The notes under the pieces are model-generated. The model saw only the letters and a list, made by a program, of their open reading frames with translations. It had not been told where the DNA came from and did not search any database. A stretch of 64,000 nt of DNA from Nocardia cyriacigeorgica. Lineage in GTDB: Bacteria; Actinomycetota; Actinomycetes; Mycobacteriales; Mycobacteriaceae. The translations under genes and the position numbers were made by a program. Location: assembly GCF_010858045.1 (NCBI RefSeq), contig NZ_JAAGVC010000025.1, forward strand, positions 16,548 through 80,547, read 5' to 3'. Of the stretch, positions 1-7,794 are shown piece after piece (the stretch's first letter is position 1; each line of letters starts with the position of its first letter).

Positions 1-1103
1 GGCCGGACAATCCGCGGGGCTGGCTGATCCAGGTGGCGCAGCGGCGGATGGCCGACGCCGTGCGCGCGGAGGTCGCCCGGCGCAACCGGGAGACCACCGT
101 CGCCCTGCGCGAACCCGAACCCGCCGAGACCGTTCCCGCTCAGGACGACTCCTTGATGCTGTTGTTCCTGTGCTGCCATCCGGCGCTGCCGCCGGCGAGC
201 GCGATCGCGCTGACCTTGCGGGCCGTCGGCGGCCTCACCACCGCCGAGATCGCGCGGGCCTTCCTGCTGCCGGAGGCGACGATGGCGCAGCGGATCACCC
301 GCGCCAAGAAGCGGCTGGCCGCCCTGGACCGCCCGTTCGCCCCACCCGCGGACGACGAATGGCGCGAGCGCCTCGATGCGGTGCTGCATGTGCTGTACCT
401 GATCTTCACCGAGGGTCACACCGCCATGACCGGCGACCGGCTGCGCCGCGCGGACCTGGCCACCGAGGCGATCCGGCTGACCCGCGCGGTGTACCGGATC
501 CTGCCCGACGATCCGGAGGTCGGCGGGCTGCTCGCCCTGATGCTGCTCACCGATGCCCGCCGCGACGCGAGGACCGGCCCGCACGGCGAGCTGATTCCGC
601 TACCCGAACAGGATCGCCGCCGCTGGGACCGCGCGGCGATCGCCGAAGGGGTCCGGCTGGCGACGGCAACGCTGGACCACGGGCTGCGCGGCCCGTATCA
701 GATCCAGGCGGCGATCGCGGTGCTGCACGCGCAGGCCGATTCCACCGAGACCACCGACTGGCAGCGGGTGCTGGCGCTGTATCGGCTGCTCGAGCGTGTC
801 GCGCCGAACCCGATGGTGACGTTGAATCGTGCGGTCGCCACCGCCATGGTCTACGGCCCCGCCGTCGGCCTCGAGGTCACCGACACCGTCGCCGGCGCGC
901 TCGCCGACAGCCACCGGCTGGCCGCTGTGCGCGGACACCTGCACGAGATGGCGGGCGATATCGGCGCCGCGATCACCTACTACACGGCTGCCGCGCGATG
1001 CACCTCGAATACCGCCGAACGCGATTACCTGACGATCCGTGCCGCGCGCCTACGCACGGAGGCCACGCGCACCCCATCAGGTGCGCCCGGCACCGGTCAG
1101 TGA
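1..1103 (+). CDS. ECF sigma factor with C-terminal extension (DUF6596/ECF42 type), 5' end missing
   Basis: The reading frame is already open at base 3, so the true start lies upstream of the window. The first residues (PDNPRGWLIQVAQRRMAD) belong to the end of sigma-70 region 2. A region-4 helix-turn-helix follows around bases 200-320 (GGLTTAEIARAFLLPEATMAQRI). After it comes a long helical extension with W, L and A repeats of the TPR/DUF6596 kind, which is the hallmark of ECF42-type sigma factors. In that family the sigma gene usually sits beside DGPF/YCII-type small proteins, and none is visible downstream, so any partner would be upstream. The family name is secure; the regulon is unknown. 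Confidence 0.88.
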   Translation, partial: PDNPRGWLIQVAQRRMADAVRAEVARRNRETTVALREPEPAETVPAQDDSLMLLFLCCHPALPPASAIALTLRAVGGLTTAEIARAFLLPEATMAQRITRAKKRLAALDRPFAPPADDEWRERLDAVLHVLYLIFTEGHTAMTGDRLRRADLATEAIRLTRAVYRILPDDPEVGGLLALMLLTDARRDARTGPHGELIPLPEQDRRRWDRAAIAEGVRLATATLDHGLRGPYQIQAAIAVLHAQADSTETTDWQRVLALYRLLERVAPNPMVTLNRAVATAMVYGPAVGLEVTDTVAGALADSHRLAAVRGHLHEMAGDIGAAITYYTAAARCTSNTAERDYLTIRAARLRTEATRTPSGAPGTGQ

Positions 1104-1169
1104 TCAACAGGGCGAGGCACACCCCCGGTGCGTAGCTCGAGCTCGATACCGGAACTGATCGAGTCCCGC

Positions 1170-2006
1170 TCAGGCGGGTGATCCCGTCCAGGTCTTGCCG
1201 GTGATGAGCTCGTAGGCCTCCATGTATTTCTTACGGGTCGCCTCGACGATGTCGGCGGGGATCTCCGGCCCCGGCGGTTCCTTGTCCCAGCCGGTGGAGG
1301 TGGACCAGTCGCGGACGAACTGCTTGTCGAAGGAGCGTTGCGGTCGGCCGGGCTCCCATTCGTCGGCGGGCCAGAAGCGCGAGGAGTCGGAGGTGAGGAC
1401 CTCGTCGCCGAGGGTGAGGGTGGCACCGTCCCAGCCGAACTCGAGCTTGGTGTCGGCCACGATCACACCGCGTTCGGCGGCATGCGCGGCCCCGCGCGCG
1501 TAGATGCCGAGGGTCAGATCGCGCAGCTTTTCGGCAACCTCGCGACCTTCCTGGTCGACCACGTCGGCGAAGGAGATCGCCATGTCGTGGCCCTCGGCGG
1601 CCTTGGTGGACGGAGTGAAAATCGGTTCGGGCAGCCGGTCACCGTCTCGCAGGCCCGGCGGCAGGGCGATGCCGGACACCGTCCCGCTCTGCTGGTACTC
1701 CTTCAATCCGGATCCGGTGAGGTAGCCGCGGGCGATGCATTCGACCTGGATCATCCGCAGCGGCTTCACCCGGATCGCACGGGCGCCGAACTCGGCGGGC
1801 ACGTCGCTGGTGGACAGCACATGGTTGGGCACGTCGGCGAAGAACTCGAACCACCAGTTCGACAGCTGGGTCAGCAGCGCACCCTTGTCCGGGATCGGCG
1901 TCGGAAGCACCACGTCGTAGACCGACACCCGGTCGGAGGCGACGAGCAGCAGAGTGTCGCCGTCCTCGTACAGGTCGCGCACCTTCCCGGCGTGCACATG
2001 CTTCAC
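1170..2006 (-). CDS. purC: Phosphoribosylaminoimidazole-succinocarboxamide synthase
   Basis: This is the SAICAR synthetase of de novo purine synthesis, which condenses CAIR with aspartate using ATP. The 278-residue product begins with the glycine-rich nucleotide loop (HAGKVRDLYE). It continues with the family blocks LLLVASDRVSVYD, PIPDKGALLTQLSNWWFEFF, VECIARGYLTGSGLKEY, FTPSTKAAEGHD and, near the end, LTSDSSRFWPADEW and SFDKQFVRDW. The start is a GTG; no usable ATG, GTG or TTG lies just upstream in frame. Length and motifs are normal. It converges with the preceding sigma gene and is divergent from pepN, with 125 bases between the two starts. Confidence 0.95.
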   Translation of the reverse strand: MKHVHAGKVRDLYEDGDTLLLVASDRVSVYDVVLPTPIPDKGALLTQLSNWWFEFFADVPNHVLSTSDVPAEFGARAIRVKPLRMIQVECIARGYLTGSGLKEYQQSGTVSGIALPPGLRDGDRLPEPIFTPSTKAAEGHDMAISFADVVDQEGREVAEKLRDLTLGIYARGAAHAAERGVIVADTKLEFGWDGATLTLGDEVLTSDSSRFWPADEWEPGRPQRSFDKQFVRDWSTSTGWDKEPPGPEIPADIVEATRKKYMEAYELITGKTWTGSPA

Positions 2007-2131
2007 GACGTAGCTCCGATCGTGGTCGATGGTTGTCGATGCGGAATTACTACCGCGCGGGCAACCTTACCGACGTGGCATTGTGGGGAACGCCGTGCCC
2101 GTATGTAGTTCTTCGACCATGAAGGAGTCCG

Positions 2132-4714
2132 ATGTCCGCACCGAACCTCACCCGCGAACAGGCGATCGAGCGCGCCGCGACCGTCTCGGTCGAGAACTAC
2201 CGCATCGAACTCGATCTCACCGACGGGTCGGGTAACCCGGGCGAGCAGACGTTCTTCTCCCGCAGCACGGTCGCTTTCACCGCGACGCCGGGAGCGTCCA
2301 CCTTCATCGATATCGTGGCGCGCGGGGTCCGCTCGGCGGTTCTGAACGGCAACCCGATCGACGTCTCCGGCTACGACGAGTCCACCGGCATCACGCTGAC
2401 CGATCTCGCGGCCACCAATGAGCTCGTGGTGGAGGCCGACTGCGAGTATTCGCATACCGGCGAGGGCCTGCACCGGTTCGTGGACCCGGCCGACGACGCG
2501 GTGTACCTCTACTCGCAGTTCGAAACCGCCGACGCCAAGCGCATGTTCGCCTGCTTCGACCAGCCCGACCTCAAGGCCACCTTCACCCTCAGCGTGACGG
2601 CCCCGCCCGGCTGGAAGGTCATCTCCAACGGCGAACCGGTCGACACCATCGCCGCCGACCCGGCCCACCACCTGTTCCGCACCACCCCCAAGATGAGCAC
2701 GTACCTGGTCGCACTGATCGCTGGCCCGTACGCGCAGTGGACCGACGTCTACACCGACGAGCACGGCAGCATCCCGCTGGGCATCTACTGCCGGGCTTCA
2801 CTGGCCGAACACATGGACGCCGACCGGCTGTTCACCGAAACCAAGCAGGGCTTCGGCTTCTATCACCGCAACTTCGGCGTGCCCTACGCCTTCGGCAAGT
2901 ACGACCAGCTGTTCGTACCCGAGTTCAACGCCGGCGCGATGGAGAACGCGGGCGCGGTGACGTTCCTCGAGGACTACGTCTTCCGGTCCAAGGTCACCCG
3001 CGCCTCTTATGAGCGTCGCGCCGAGACCGTGCTGCACGAGATGGCGCACATGTGGTTCGGCGATCTGGTCACCATGAAGTGGTGGGACGATCTGTGGCTC
3101 AACGAATCGTTCGCCACCTTCGCCTCGGTGCTGTGCCAGGCCGAGGCCACCGAATACACCAGTGCCTGGACCACTTTCGCGAATGTGGAGAAGTCCTGGG
3201 CCTACCGTCAGGACCAGCTGCCCTCCACCCATCCCATCGCCGCCGACATCCCGGATCTGGCCGCGGTGGAGGTGAACTTCGACGGCATCACCTACGCCAA
3301 GGGCGCGAGCGTGCTCAAGCAGCTGGTGGCCTATGTAGGGCTGGAGCCGTTCCTGGCCGGTCTGCGCGATTACTTCGCCGAGCACGCCTACGGCAACGCG
3401 ACCTTCGACGATCTGCTGGCCGCGCTGGAGAAATCCTCGGGGCGCGATCTGTCCACCTGGGGCGCGCAGTGGCTCAAGACCACCGGCCTGAACATCCTGC
3501 GGCCCGACTTCGAGGTCGACGCCGACGGAAAGTTCAGCTCCTTCACCGTCATCCAGGAAGGTGCCGCCCCGGGCGCCGGTGAACAGCGCGTGCACCGGCT
3601 CGCGGTCGGTATCTACGACGACGACGCCGACGGCAGGCTGGTACGCACCCACCGCGTCGAGCTGGACCTCGACGCCACCGAACGCACCGAGGTGCCCGAG
3701 CTGGTCGGTGTGCCGCGCGGCAAGTTCGTACTGGTCAACGATGACGACCTCACCTACTGCTCGATCCGCTTGGACTCCGATTCGCTCGATGTGCTGATCA
3801 ACCGCATCGCCGATATCGCCGAACCGCTGCCGCGCACGCTGGCCTGGTCGGCGGCCTGGGAGATGACCCGCCAGGCCGAGCTGCGGGCCCGCGATTTCGT
3901 TGCCCTCGTGCAGCGTGGTGTGGGCGCGGAATCGGAGATCGGCGTGGTGCAGCGGCTGCTCATGCAGGCCAACACCACCCTCAGCAGCTACGCCGATCCC
4001 ACCTGGGCGGCCGAGACCGGCTGGCCCGACTTCGCCAACCGGCTGCTGGAGCTGGCCCGCGAGGCCGAGCCGGGTTCGGATCATCAGCTGGCCTTCGTCA
4101 ACGCGCTGACCGGCGCGAAACTGTCGGCTTGGCACACCGAGGTGCTGCGTGAGCTGCTCGACGGCGACCCGGCCTCGGTCGGGCTGTCCGGGCTGGTCGT
4201 CGACACCGATCTGCGCTGGCGCATCGTGACGGCGCTGGCAGCGTCCGGCGAGATCGACGCCGACGGCGTGGAGACCCCGACCATCGACGCGGAACTGGCC
4301 AACGACCAGACCGCGGCGGGCAAGCGCCAGGCCGCCGCCGCCGCGACCGCCCGGCCCATCGCCGAGGTGAAGCAGCAGGCGTGGGAGACGGTGATGGGCG
4401 ACGATTCGGTGCCCAACATCACCGCACGCTCGATCGTCAACGGGTTCGCCCCCGCAGGCCAGGGTGAGCTGCTGTCGGACTTCGTCGAACGCTACTTCGC
4501 CGAGATCCCCGATGTCTGGGAACGCCGCTCCAGTGAGGTCGCGCAGACCGTCGTCATCGGGCTCTACCCGTCCTGGGAGATCAGCGAGGCCGCGGTGGCC
4601 AGGGCCGACAAGTTCCTCGCCGAGAACCGTCCGCCCGCGCTGGCACGGTTGGTGAGTGAGGGCAAGGCGGGCATCGAACGTTCACTGCGTGCCCGCGCGT
4701 TCGACGCGCAGTAA
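2132..4714 (+). CDS. pepN: Aminopeptidase N (M1 family zinc metallopeptidase)
   Basis: This is a cytoplasmic zinc aminopeptidase that removes N-terminal residues from peptides and finishes protein breakdown. The 860-residue protein has the exopeptidase motif GAMEN at residues 268-272, the zinc site HEMAH at 302-306 and the third zinc ligand in NESFA (Glu325). An ERAP1-type C-terminal helical domain follows. The ATG is preceded by GAAGGAG at a good distance. It is followed by a strong terminator and then by two clpP genes, so peptide hydrolases of successive steps lie side by side. In M. tuberculosis the same gene (Rv2467) precedes the DUF5130 and globin genes found further on here. Confidence 0.96.
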   Translation: MSAPNLTREQAIERAATVSVENYRIELDLTDGSGNPGEQTFFSRSTVAFTATPGASTFIDIVARGVRSAVLNGNPIDVSGYDESTGITLTDLAATNELVVEADCEYSHTGEGLHRFVDPADDAVYLYSQFETADAKRMFACFDQPDLKATFTLSVTAPPGWKVISNGEPVDTIAADPAHHLFRTTPKMSTYLVALIAGPYAQWTDVYTDEHGSIPLGIYCRASLAEHMDADRLFTETKQGFGFYHRNFGVPYAFGKYDQLFVPEFNAGAMENAGAVTFLEDYVFRSKVTRASYERRAETVLHEMAHMWFGDLVTMKWWDDLWLNESFATFASVLCQAEATEYTSAWTTFANVEKSWAYRQDQLPSTHPIAADIPDLAAVEVNFDGITYAKGASVLKQLVAYVGLEPFLAGLRDYFAEHAYGNATFDDLLAALEKSSGRDLSTWGAQWLKTTGLNILRPDFEVDADGKFSSFTVIQEGAAPGAGEQRVHRLAVGIYDDDADGRLVRTHRVELDLDATERTEVPELVGVPRGKFVLVNDDDLTYCSIRLDSDSLDVLINRIADIAEPLPRTLAWSAAWEMTRQAELRARDFVALVQRGVGAESEIGVVQRLLMQANTTLSSYADPTWAAETGWPDFANRLLELAREAEPGSDHQLAFVNALTGAKLSAWHTEVLRELLDGDPASVGLSGLVVDTDLRWRIVTALAASGEIDADGVETPTIDAELANDQTAAGKRQAAAAATARPIAEVKQQAWETVMGDDSVPNITARSIVNGFAPAGQGELLSDFVERYFAEIPDVWERRSSEVAQTVVIGLYPSWEISEAAVARADKFLAENRPPALARLVSEGKAGIERSLRARAFDAQ

Positions 4715-4797
4715 CACTCCGCGTACCCGGTCGGGTCGCGGGGGGCCGACGCATGGTCGGCTCGCTGCCACCCGCCGGCCGACGCAGCGCTGGGCCA

Positions 4798-4827
4798 GGC
4801 CCGGATCCCGTTGGGTCCGGGCCTTTT
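4798..4827 (+). terminator. Rho-independent terminator after pepN
   Basis: An 11-bp stem (4798-4808 with 4813-4823, one G-T pair) closes a CGTT loop and is followed by TTTT. It lies 84 bases after the pepN stop and separates it from the clpP operon. Confidence 0.85.
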
Positions 4828-4844
4828 CCGCGTTCACCTGCGCT

Positions 4845-4876
4845 CGCTGCTGTGAGCAGATCTGCCTACAGCAGCG
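4845..4876. promoter_or_regulatory. Large dyad upstream of the clpP pair (operator candidate)
   Basis: Bases 4845-4876 form a 32-bp inverted repeat in which 14 of 16 positions pair around the centre GCAGA/TCTGC. The outer arms are CGCTGCTGT and ACAGCAGCG. There is no T run, so it does not look like a second terminator. It lies 40 bases before the clpP start. Streptomyces PopR is remembered to bind TCTGCC/GGCAGA-type repeats before clpP3, and the centre here resembles such a half-site. Binding is an inference. Confidence 0.55.
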
Positions 4877-4915
4877 TCGCGAGATTTCCGGCCCGCCGCG
4901 CGGCACCGTGGAGCC

Positions 4916-5518
4916 ATGGCACACGATGAGAAGGCTCCGCTGTTCAGCTGGCGGGCCCGCGAACAACTTTTCGGCAGGCGCATCCTCGTTCTCGACGGTG
5001 GCCTCGACGACGACAACGGCACGCTGCTGATGACGCAGATGCTCACCCTCGCGGCCGAGGATCCGGACGCCGGGATCTCGCTGTGGATCCACTCCCCCGG
5101 CGGCTCGGTGCCCGCGATGCTCGCCATCCGCGACGTCATGCGGCTGGTGCCCTGCGAGATCTCCACCCTCGCCCTCGGGCTGGCGTGCAGCGCCGGGCAG
5201 TTCCTGCTCTCGGCCGGCGATCCGGGACGGCGGTTCGCGCTCCCGCATGCCCGGATCCTGATGCATCAGGGTTCGGCCGGGATCGGCGGCAGCGCCGTCG
5301 AGGTCGAAGTGCAGGCCGACGACCTGCGCCACACCGTGGAGACCGTGCTCGGGCTCATCGCCGCCGACACCGGCCAGCCCTATGAGCGGATCTACGAGGA
5401 CTCATTGCACGACCGCTGGTTCACCGCCGCGCAGGCCAAGGAGTACGGGTTCATCGACCACATCGTCGACTCGTTCGGCCAGGTGGTTCCGCAGCGCCAG
5501 AAGATCGGAATCTCATGA
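4916..5518 (+). CDS. clpP: ClpP-type protease subunit, catalytically complete, first of a pair
   Basis: This is a proteolytic subunit of the Clp barrel protease, which works with a Clp/Hsp100 ATPase. The 200-residue product keeps SPGGSV in the substrate-strand region, the nucleophile in GLACSAG (Ser92), the histidine in PHARILMHQ and an aspartate in EDSLHDRWF. The N-terminus is shorter and different from housekeeping ClpP1/ClpP2 (no ERAYDIYSRLL segment), so it is a divergent paralogue. The ATG at 4916 has GGAG only two bases upstream, which is tight. The stop overlaps the next clpP start (ATGA). A pair of clpP genes near a small XRE regulator recalls clpP3-clpP4-popR of Streptomyces. Confidence 0.9.
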   Translation: MAHDEKAPLFSWRAREQLFGRRILVLDGGLDDDNGTLLMTQMLTLAAEDPDAGISLWIHSPGGSVPAMLAIRDVMRLVPCEISTLALGLACSAGQFLLSAGDPGRRFALPHARILMHQGSAGIGGSAVEVEVQADDLRHTVETVLGLIAADTGQPYERIYEDSLHDRWFTAAQAKEYGFIDHIVDSFGQVVPQRQKIGIS

Positions 5519-6102
5519 CCACCTACACCATTCCCAATGTGATCGCCCGCCAGCCGGGGGGCGAGCGGATCATGGACGTCTACTCGCATCTGCTGGCCGA
5601 ACGCATCGTCTACCTCGGCACGCCGATCGATTCGGGGGTGGCCAACGCGCTCATCGCGCAGTTGCTGCACCTCGAGTCGGAGAACCCGGAACAGGAGATC
5701 AACCTCTACATCAATTGCGAGGGCGGCGAACTGCCCGCGATGCTCGCGGTCTACGACACCATGCGGTTCATCAAGGCGCCGGTCGCGACCACGTGCGTCG
5801 GGCAGGCCATCGCGGTCGGGGCGGTGCTGCTGGCCGCGGGCGAGGCGGGCAGGCGTTCGATGCTGCCGCACGCGCGGGTGGTGCTGCATCAGCCGGCCGC
5901 CCGGGGCCAGGGCGCGATCCCCGATCTGATCCTGCAAGCCGATGAGCTGGTGCGCATGCGCGCCGAGATCGAGTCGATCCTGTCCGACCACACCGGCAGG
6001 CCGGCCGAGACGTTGCGTCGCGATACCGATCGCGACCGAGTGTTCACGGCGGCGGCCGCGGTGGACTACGGGCTGGTGGATCAGGTGCTGCGGGCCAGGT
6101 GA
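5515..6102 (+). CDS. clpP: ClpP-type subunit lacking the catalytic serine
   Basis: The 195-residue product has the full ClpP fold signature, including an N-terminal segment (GGERIMDVYSHLLAERIVYLG) that is closer to standard ClpP than its upstream partner. The nucleophile block, normally GQAASMGA, reads GQAIAVGA, so the serine is replaced by Ala100. The usual SPGG loop reads CEGG. The histidine (LPHARVVLHQP) and the aspartate (RRDTDRDRVF) remain. It should therefore fold and assemble but not cleave, like ClpR-type subunits elsewhere. The start overlaps the preceding stop by ATGA, suggesting coupled translation and co-assembly with the active subunit. Confidence 0.9.
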   Translation: MTTYTIPNVIARQPGGERIMDVYSHLLAERIVYLGTPIDSGVANALIAQLLHLESENPEQEINLYINCEGGELPAMLAVYDTMRFIKAPVATTCVGQAIAVGAVLLAAGEAGRRSMLPHARVVLHQPAARGQGAIPDLILQADELVRMRAEIESILSDHTGRPAETLRRDTDRDRVFTAAAAVDYGLVDQVLRAR

Positions 6103-6340
6103 GTCGGTGGGCCGAGCGGGCTCGCTGCGACGGTGCCCCGGCTACCGGCCTGCGCTCGCCGGGACGCCGGCAGCGGCGAGTGCCGGTGGTGGCCGCGGTG
6201 CTGTTCGATGCCGCCGACGAGGCACGGCCGGCACGTCGGGGCCACCGGCATTCAGCCGAGTGTGCGGGCCTCCGGCCGAAACACTCGAGCCGGCCGCGGG
6301 CGCGCTCGGACGGCGTGGGAGACGCCTGTCGGCTGCGCGC
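6103..6340. other. Gene-free stretch between clpP pair and convergent regulator
   Basis: This 238-base stretch separates the second clpP from the convergent XRE gene. It is GC-rich, and open frames across it have no recognisable domain. I see no clear terminator in it. Confidence 0.5.
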
Positions 6341-6763
6341 TCAGGCGGCGAGCAGCAGGACCCGGGGCGTAGTGGAAACCATCGCGGTCGGGGCGGCGGG
6401 CTCGTGCCCGACCTGGCGGCGACCGAGCTCCCCGGCCGGGCGCAGTATCCGGCGACGGCCCAGCGTCTCCGCGACCTCACCGGCCAACTCGGCCAGCGAG
6501 GTGCCGAGCGCTCCGGCCAGGGCGGCGATCATCTCGCTCGATGGCTCCTTGCGGCCGCGTTCGATTTCGGACAGATATTGCGGCGAGACACCAGCGCGGC
6601 CCGCGGTCTCGGCCAGGGTCTCCTGCTGTTCCTGCCGCAGCGCGCGCAACCGGGTTCCGAGCACCTCACGCCACAGCGGTTCACCCTCGGATCGCTCCGG
6701 CGGCGGGGCGTGGCGCTGGTCGCGTCCTCCGGGAATGGCATGCAGCCTCGGATGCTCGCTCAT
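6341..6763 (-). CDS. XRE-family regulator of PopR/ClgR type ending in Ala-Ala
   Basis: The 140-residue protein carries one XRE helix-turn-helix at about residues 33-90 (LRALRQEQQETLAETAGRAG, then SPQYLSEIERGRKEPSSE). The 'YLSEIERGRKEPSSE' block is characteristic of ClgR/PopR regulators of clp genes. The C-terminus is LLLAA. In Streptomyces, PopR and ClgR are themselves degraded by ClpP, and two terminal alanines are part of the signal, so this tail is a likely degron. It is convergent with the two clpP genes, and the dyad upstream of them is a reasonable target. The alternative is a ClgR orthologue acting on other clp loci. Confidence 0.72.
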   Translation of the reverse strand: MSEHPRLHAIPGGRDQRHAPPPERSEGEPLWREVLGTRLRALRQEQQETLAETAGRAGVSPQYLSEIERGRKEPSSEMIAALAGALGTSLAELAGEVAETLGRRRILRPAGELGRRQVGHEPAAPTAMVSTTPRVLLLAA

Positions 6764-6841
6764 AGCCGGAGCGTACCGCCGCCCGCGCGCCGGGCCGACG
6801 AATTACGCTCTGGGCGGACAACTCCCGGCCCTCGACGCACC

Positions 6842-6889
6842 GCACCCCTGCCGATCCCGGCGCAAAACGCGCCAGGAAGGCAGGGGTGC
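6842..6889 (-). terminator. Nested hairpin after the DUF5130 gene
   Basis: An 11-bp stem (6842-6852 with 6879-6889) encloses a second 5-bp stem, GGCGC/GCGCC. It lies 14 bases past the stop of the minus-strand DUF5130 gene. No T run follows, so it is a hairpin-type terminator at best. Confidence 0.5.
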
Positions 6890-6902
6890 GGGAGGTGTCG
6901 AG

Positions 6903-7367
6903 TCAGCGGCCGATGGCGGCGGCCATCACCCGAACGGCCGAGACCAGGCCGTCGATGAGCTGGCCCTGACGCATCGAGCTCAATGCGGCGGTGACGCCGA
7001 GCTGGCAGACGCGGTCGTTGGCGCGGTCGGCGACGTCCTTGCCCGAACGCACCTCGACGGCGCGATCGTTGGGCGAGACGGCGATGAGCACCGACCGGTT
7101 CGCCTCCGGCGTCACCGGGAAGATCGCGTCGGCGCCGGCGGTCGGGTCGGCGCCCAGATCACCGATGAAGACGTTGAACCGCACCTTGGTGGCGCGCGTC
7201 GCCTCGGTCAGCACGTTGTCCATGAGCAGGCGCTCTTCATTGCTGAAGGGAGCTTCCTTGAAGACGTCGCCCGCCTCGTGCACGCCGGAGACCCGGCCAC
7301 TGCTCATCAGGGCGTATCCGTGCGGTAGTTCGGATTCGACCACCGCGGGCCACTTAGAACCTGCCAC
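6903..7367 (-). CDS. DUF5130 family protein (TPM-like)
   Basis: The 154-residue soluble protein matches the actinobacterial DUF5130 family, represented in M. tuberculosis by Rv2468c as I recall. Visible family features are the N-terminal LPHGYALMSSGRVSGVHEAGD, a central TKVRFNVFIGDLG strand and VSPNDRAVEVRSGKDVADR. The segment resembles the end of TPM/YgcG domains. There is no signal peptide or membrane helix. Its ATG lies inside the end of the CtaJ-like gene (14-base overlap), so the two are one operon. No biochemical role is established to my knowledge. Confidence 0.75.
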   Translation of the reverse strand: MAGSKWPAVVESELPHGYALMSSGRVSGVHEAGDVFKEAPFSNEERLLMDNVLTEATRATKVRFNVFIGDLGADPTAGADAIFPVTPEANRSVLIAVSPNDRAVEVRSGKDVADRANDRVCQLGVTAALSSMRQGQLIDGLVSAVRVMAAAIGR

Positions 7368-7629
7368 TTGCCCTGCCTCCGATCAGCTCCGCGTCCGCGG
7401 TTTCGATAGCCGCATGGTGACCATGCGAATCAGCAATGTGGTGCCCGTACACGGTCACCTCGTCGGTCGCACTCCACAGCACCGGCTCGGAGGTCCACTT
7501 CTTGCTCAGGTCGTAGTGGACCGGCTTCTCGCCGGGCAGCGGCTTACCGAGAAACGACAATCCGGCGATCACGCCGTAGATCACCAGCGGGATGCCGACG
7601 AAGATCAGCACTGTCTCGAGAATGCTCAC
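7354..7629 (-). CDS. Small one-helix membrane protein, CtaJ-like cytochrome oxidase subunit
   Basis: The 91-residue protein has one N-terminal membrane segment (residues 5-30, LETVLIFVGIPLVIYGVIAGLSF). A cytoplasmic tail follows with HYDLSKKWTSEPVLWSATDE and a His-rich stretch. Position between pepN/DUF5130 and the globin region, together with this architecture, matches the mycobacterial CtaJ subunit of the bcc-aa3 supercomplex, which I remember as encoded beside the DUF5130 gene. The assignment rests on synteny and length rather than a motif, so it is moderate. It overlaps the DUF5130 gene. Confidence 0.6.
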   Translation of the reverse strand: MSILETVLIFVGIPLVIYGVIAGLSFLGKPLPGEKPVHYDLSKKWTSEPVLWSATDEVTVYGHHIADSHGHHAAIETADAELIGGRASGRF

Positions 7630-7794
7630 AGCTCAAAGGTAGACGATGCTCTGTAGTAGTTCATCGATCGGTCAGCCTTTTGCGCCTCGACCAGGCATTT
7701 CCGCGGCATTCGCGACGACGTCGGCCGGCGCCGGCTCAGCGCCCGACGACCGGCACTGAGCTGCACTGTTGCCTGGTTGTCCGGTGGCCAGGAC

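Noticed and set aside
6099..7328. A 409-codon plus-strand frame after the clpP pair
   Set aside because: It runs antisense through the XRE regulator and the DUF5130 gene and has no domain; both of those genes have clear motifs.
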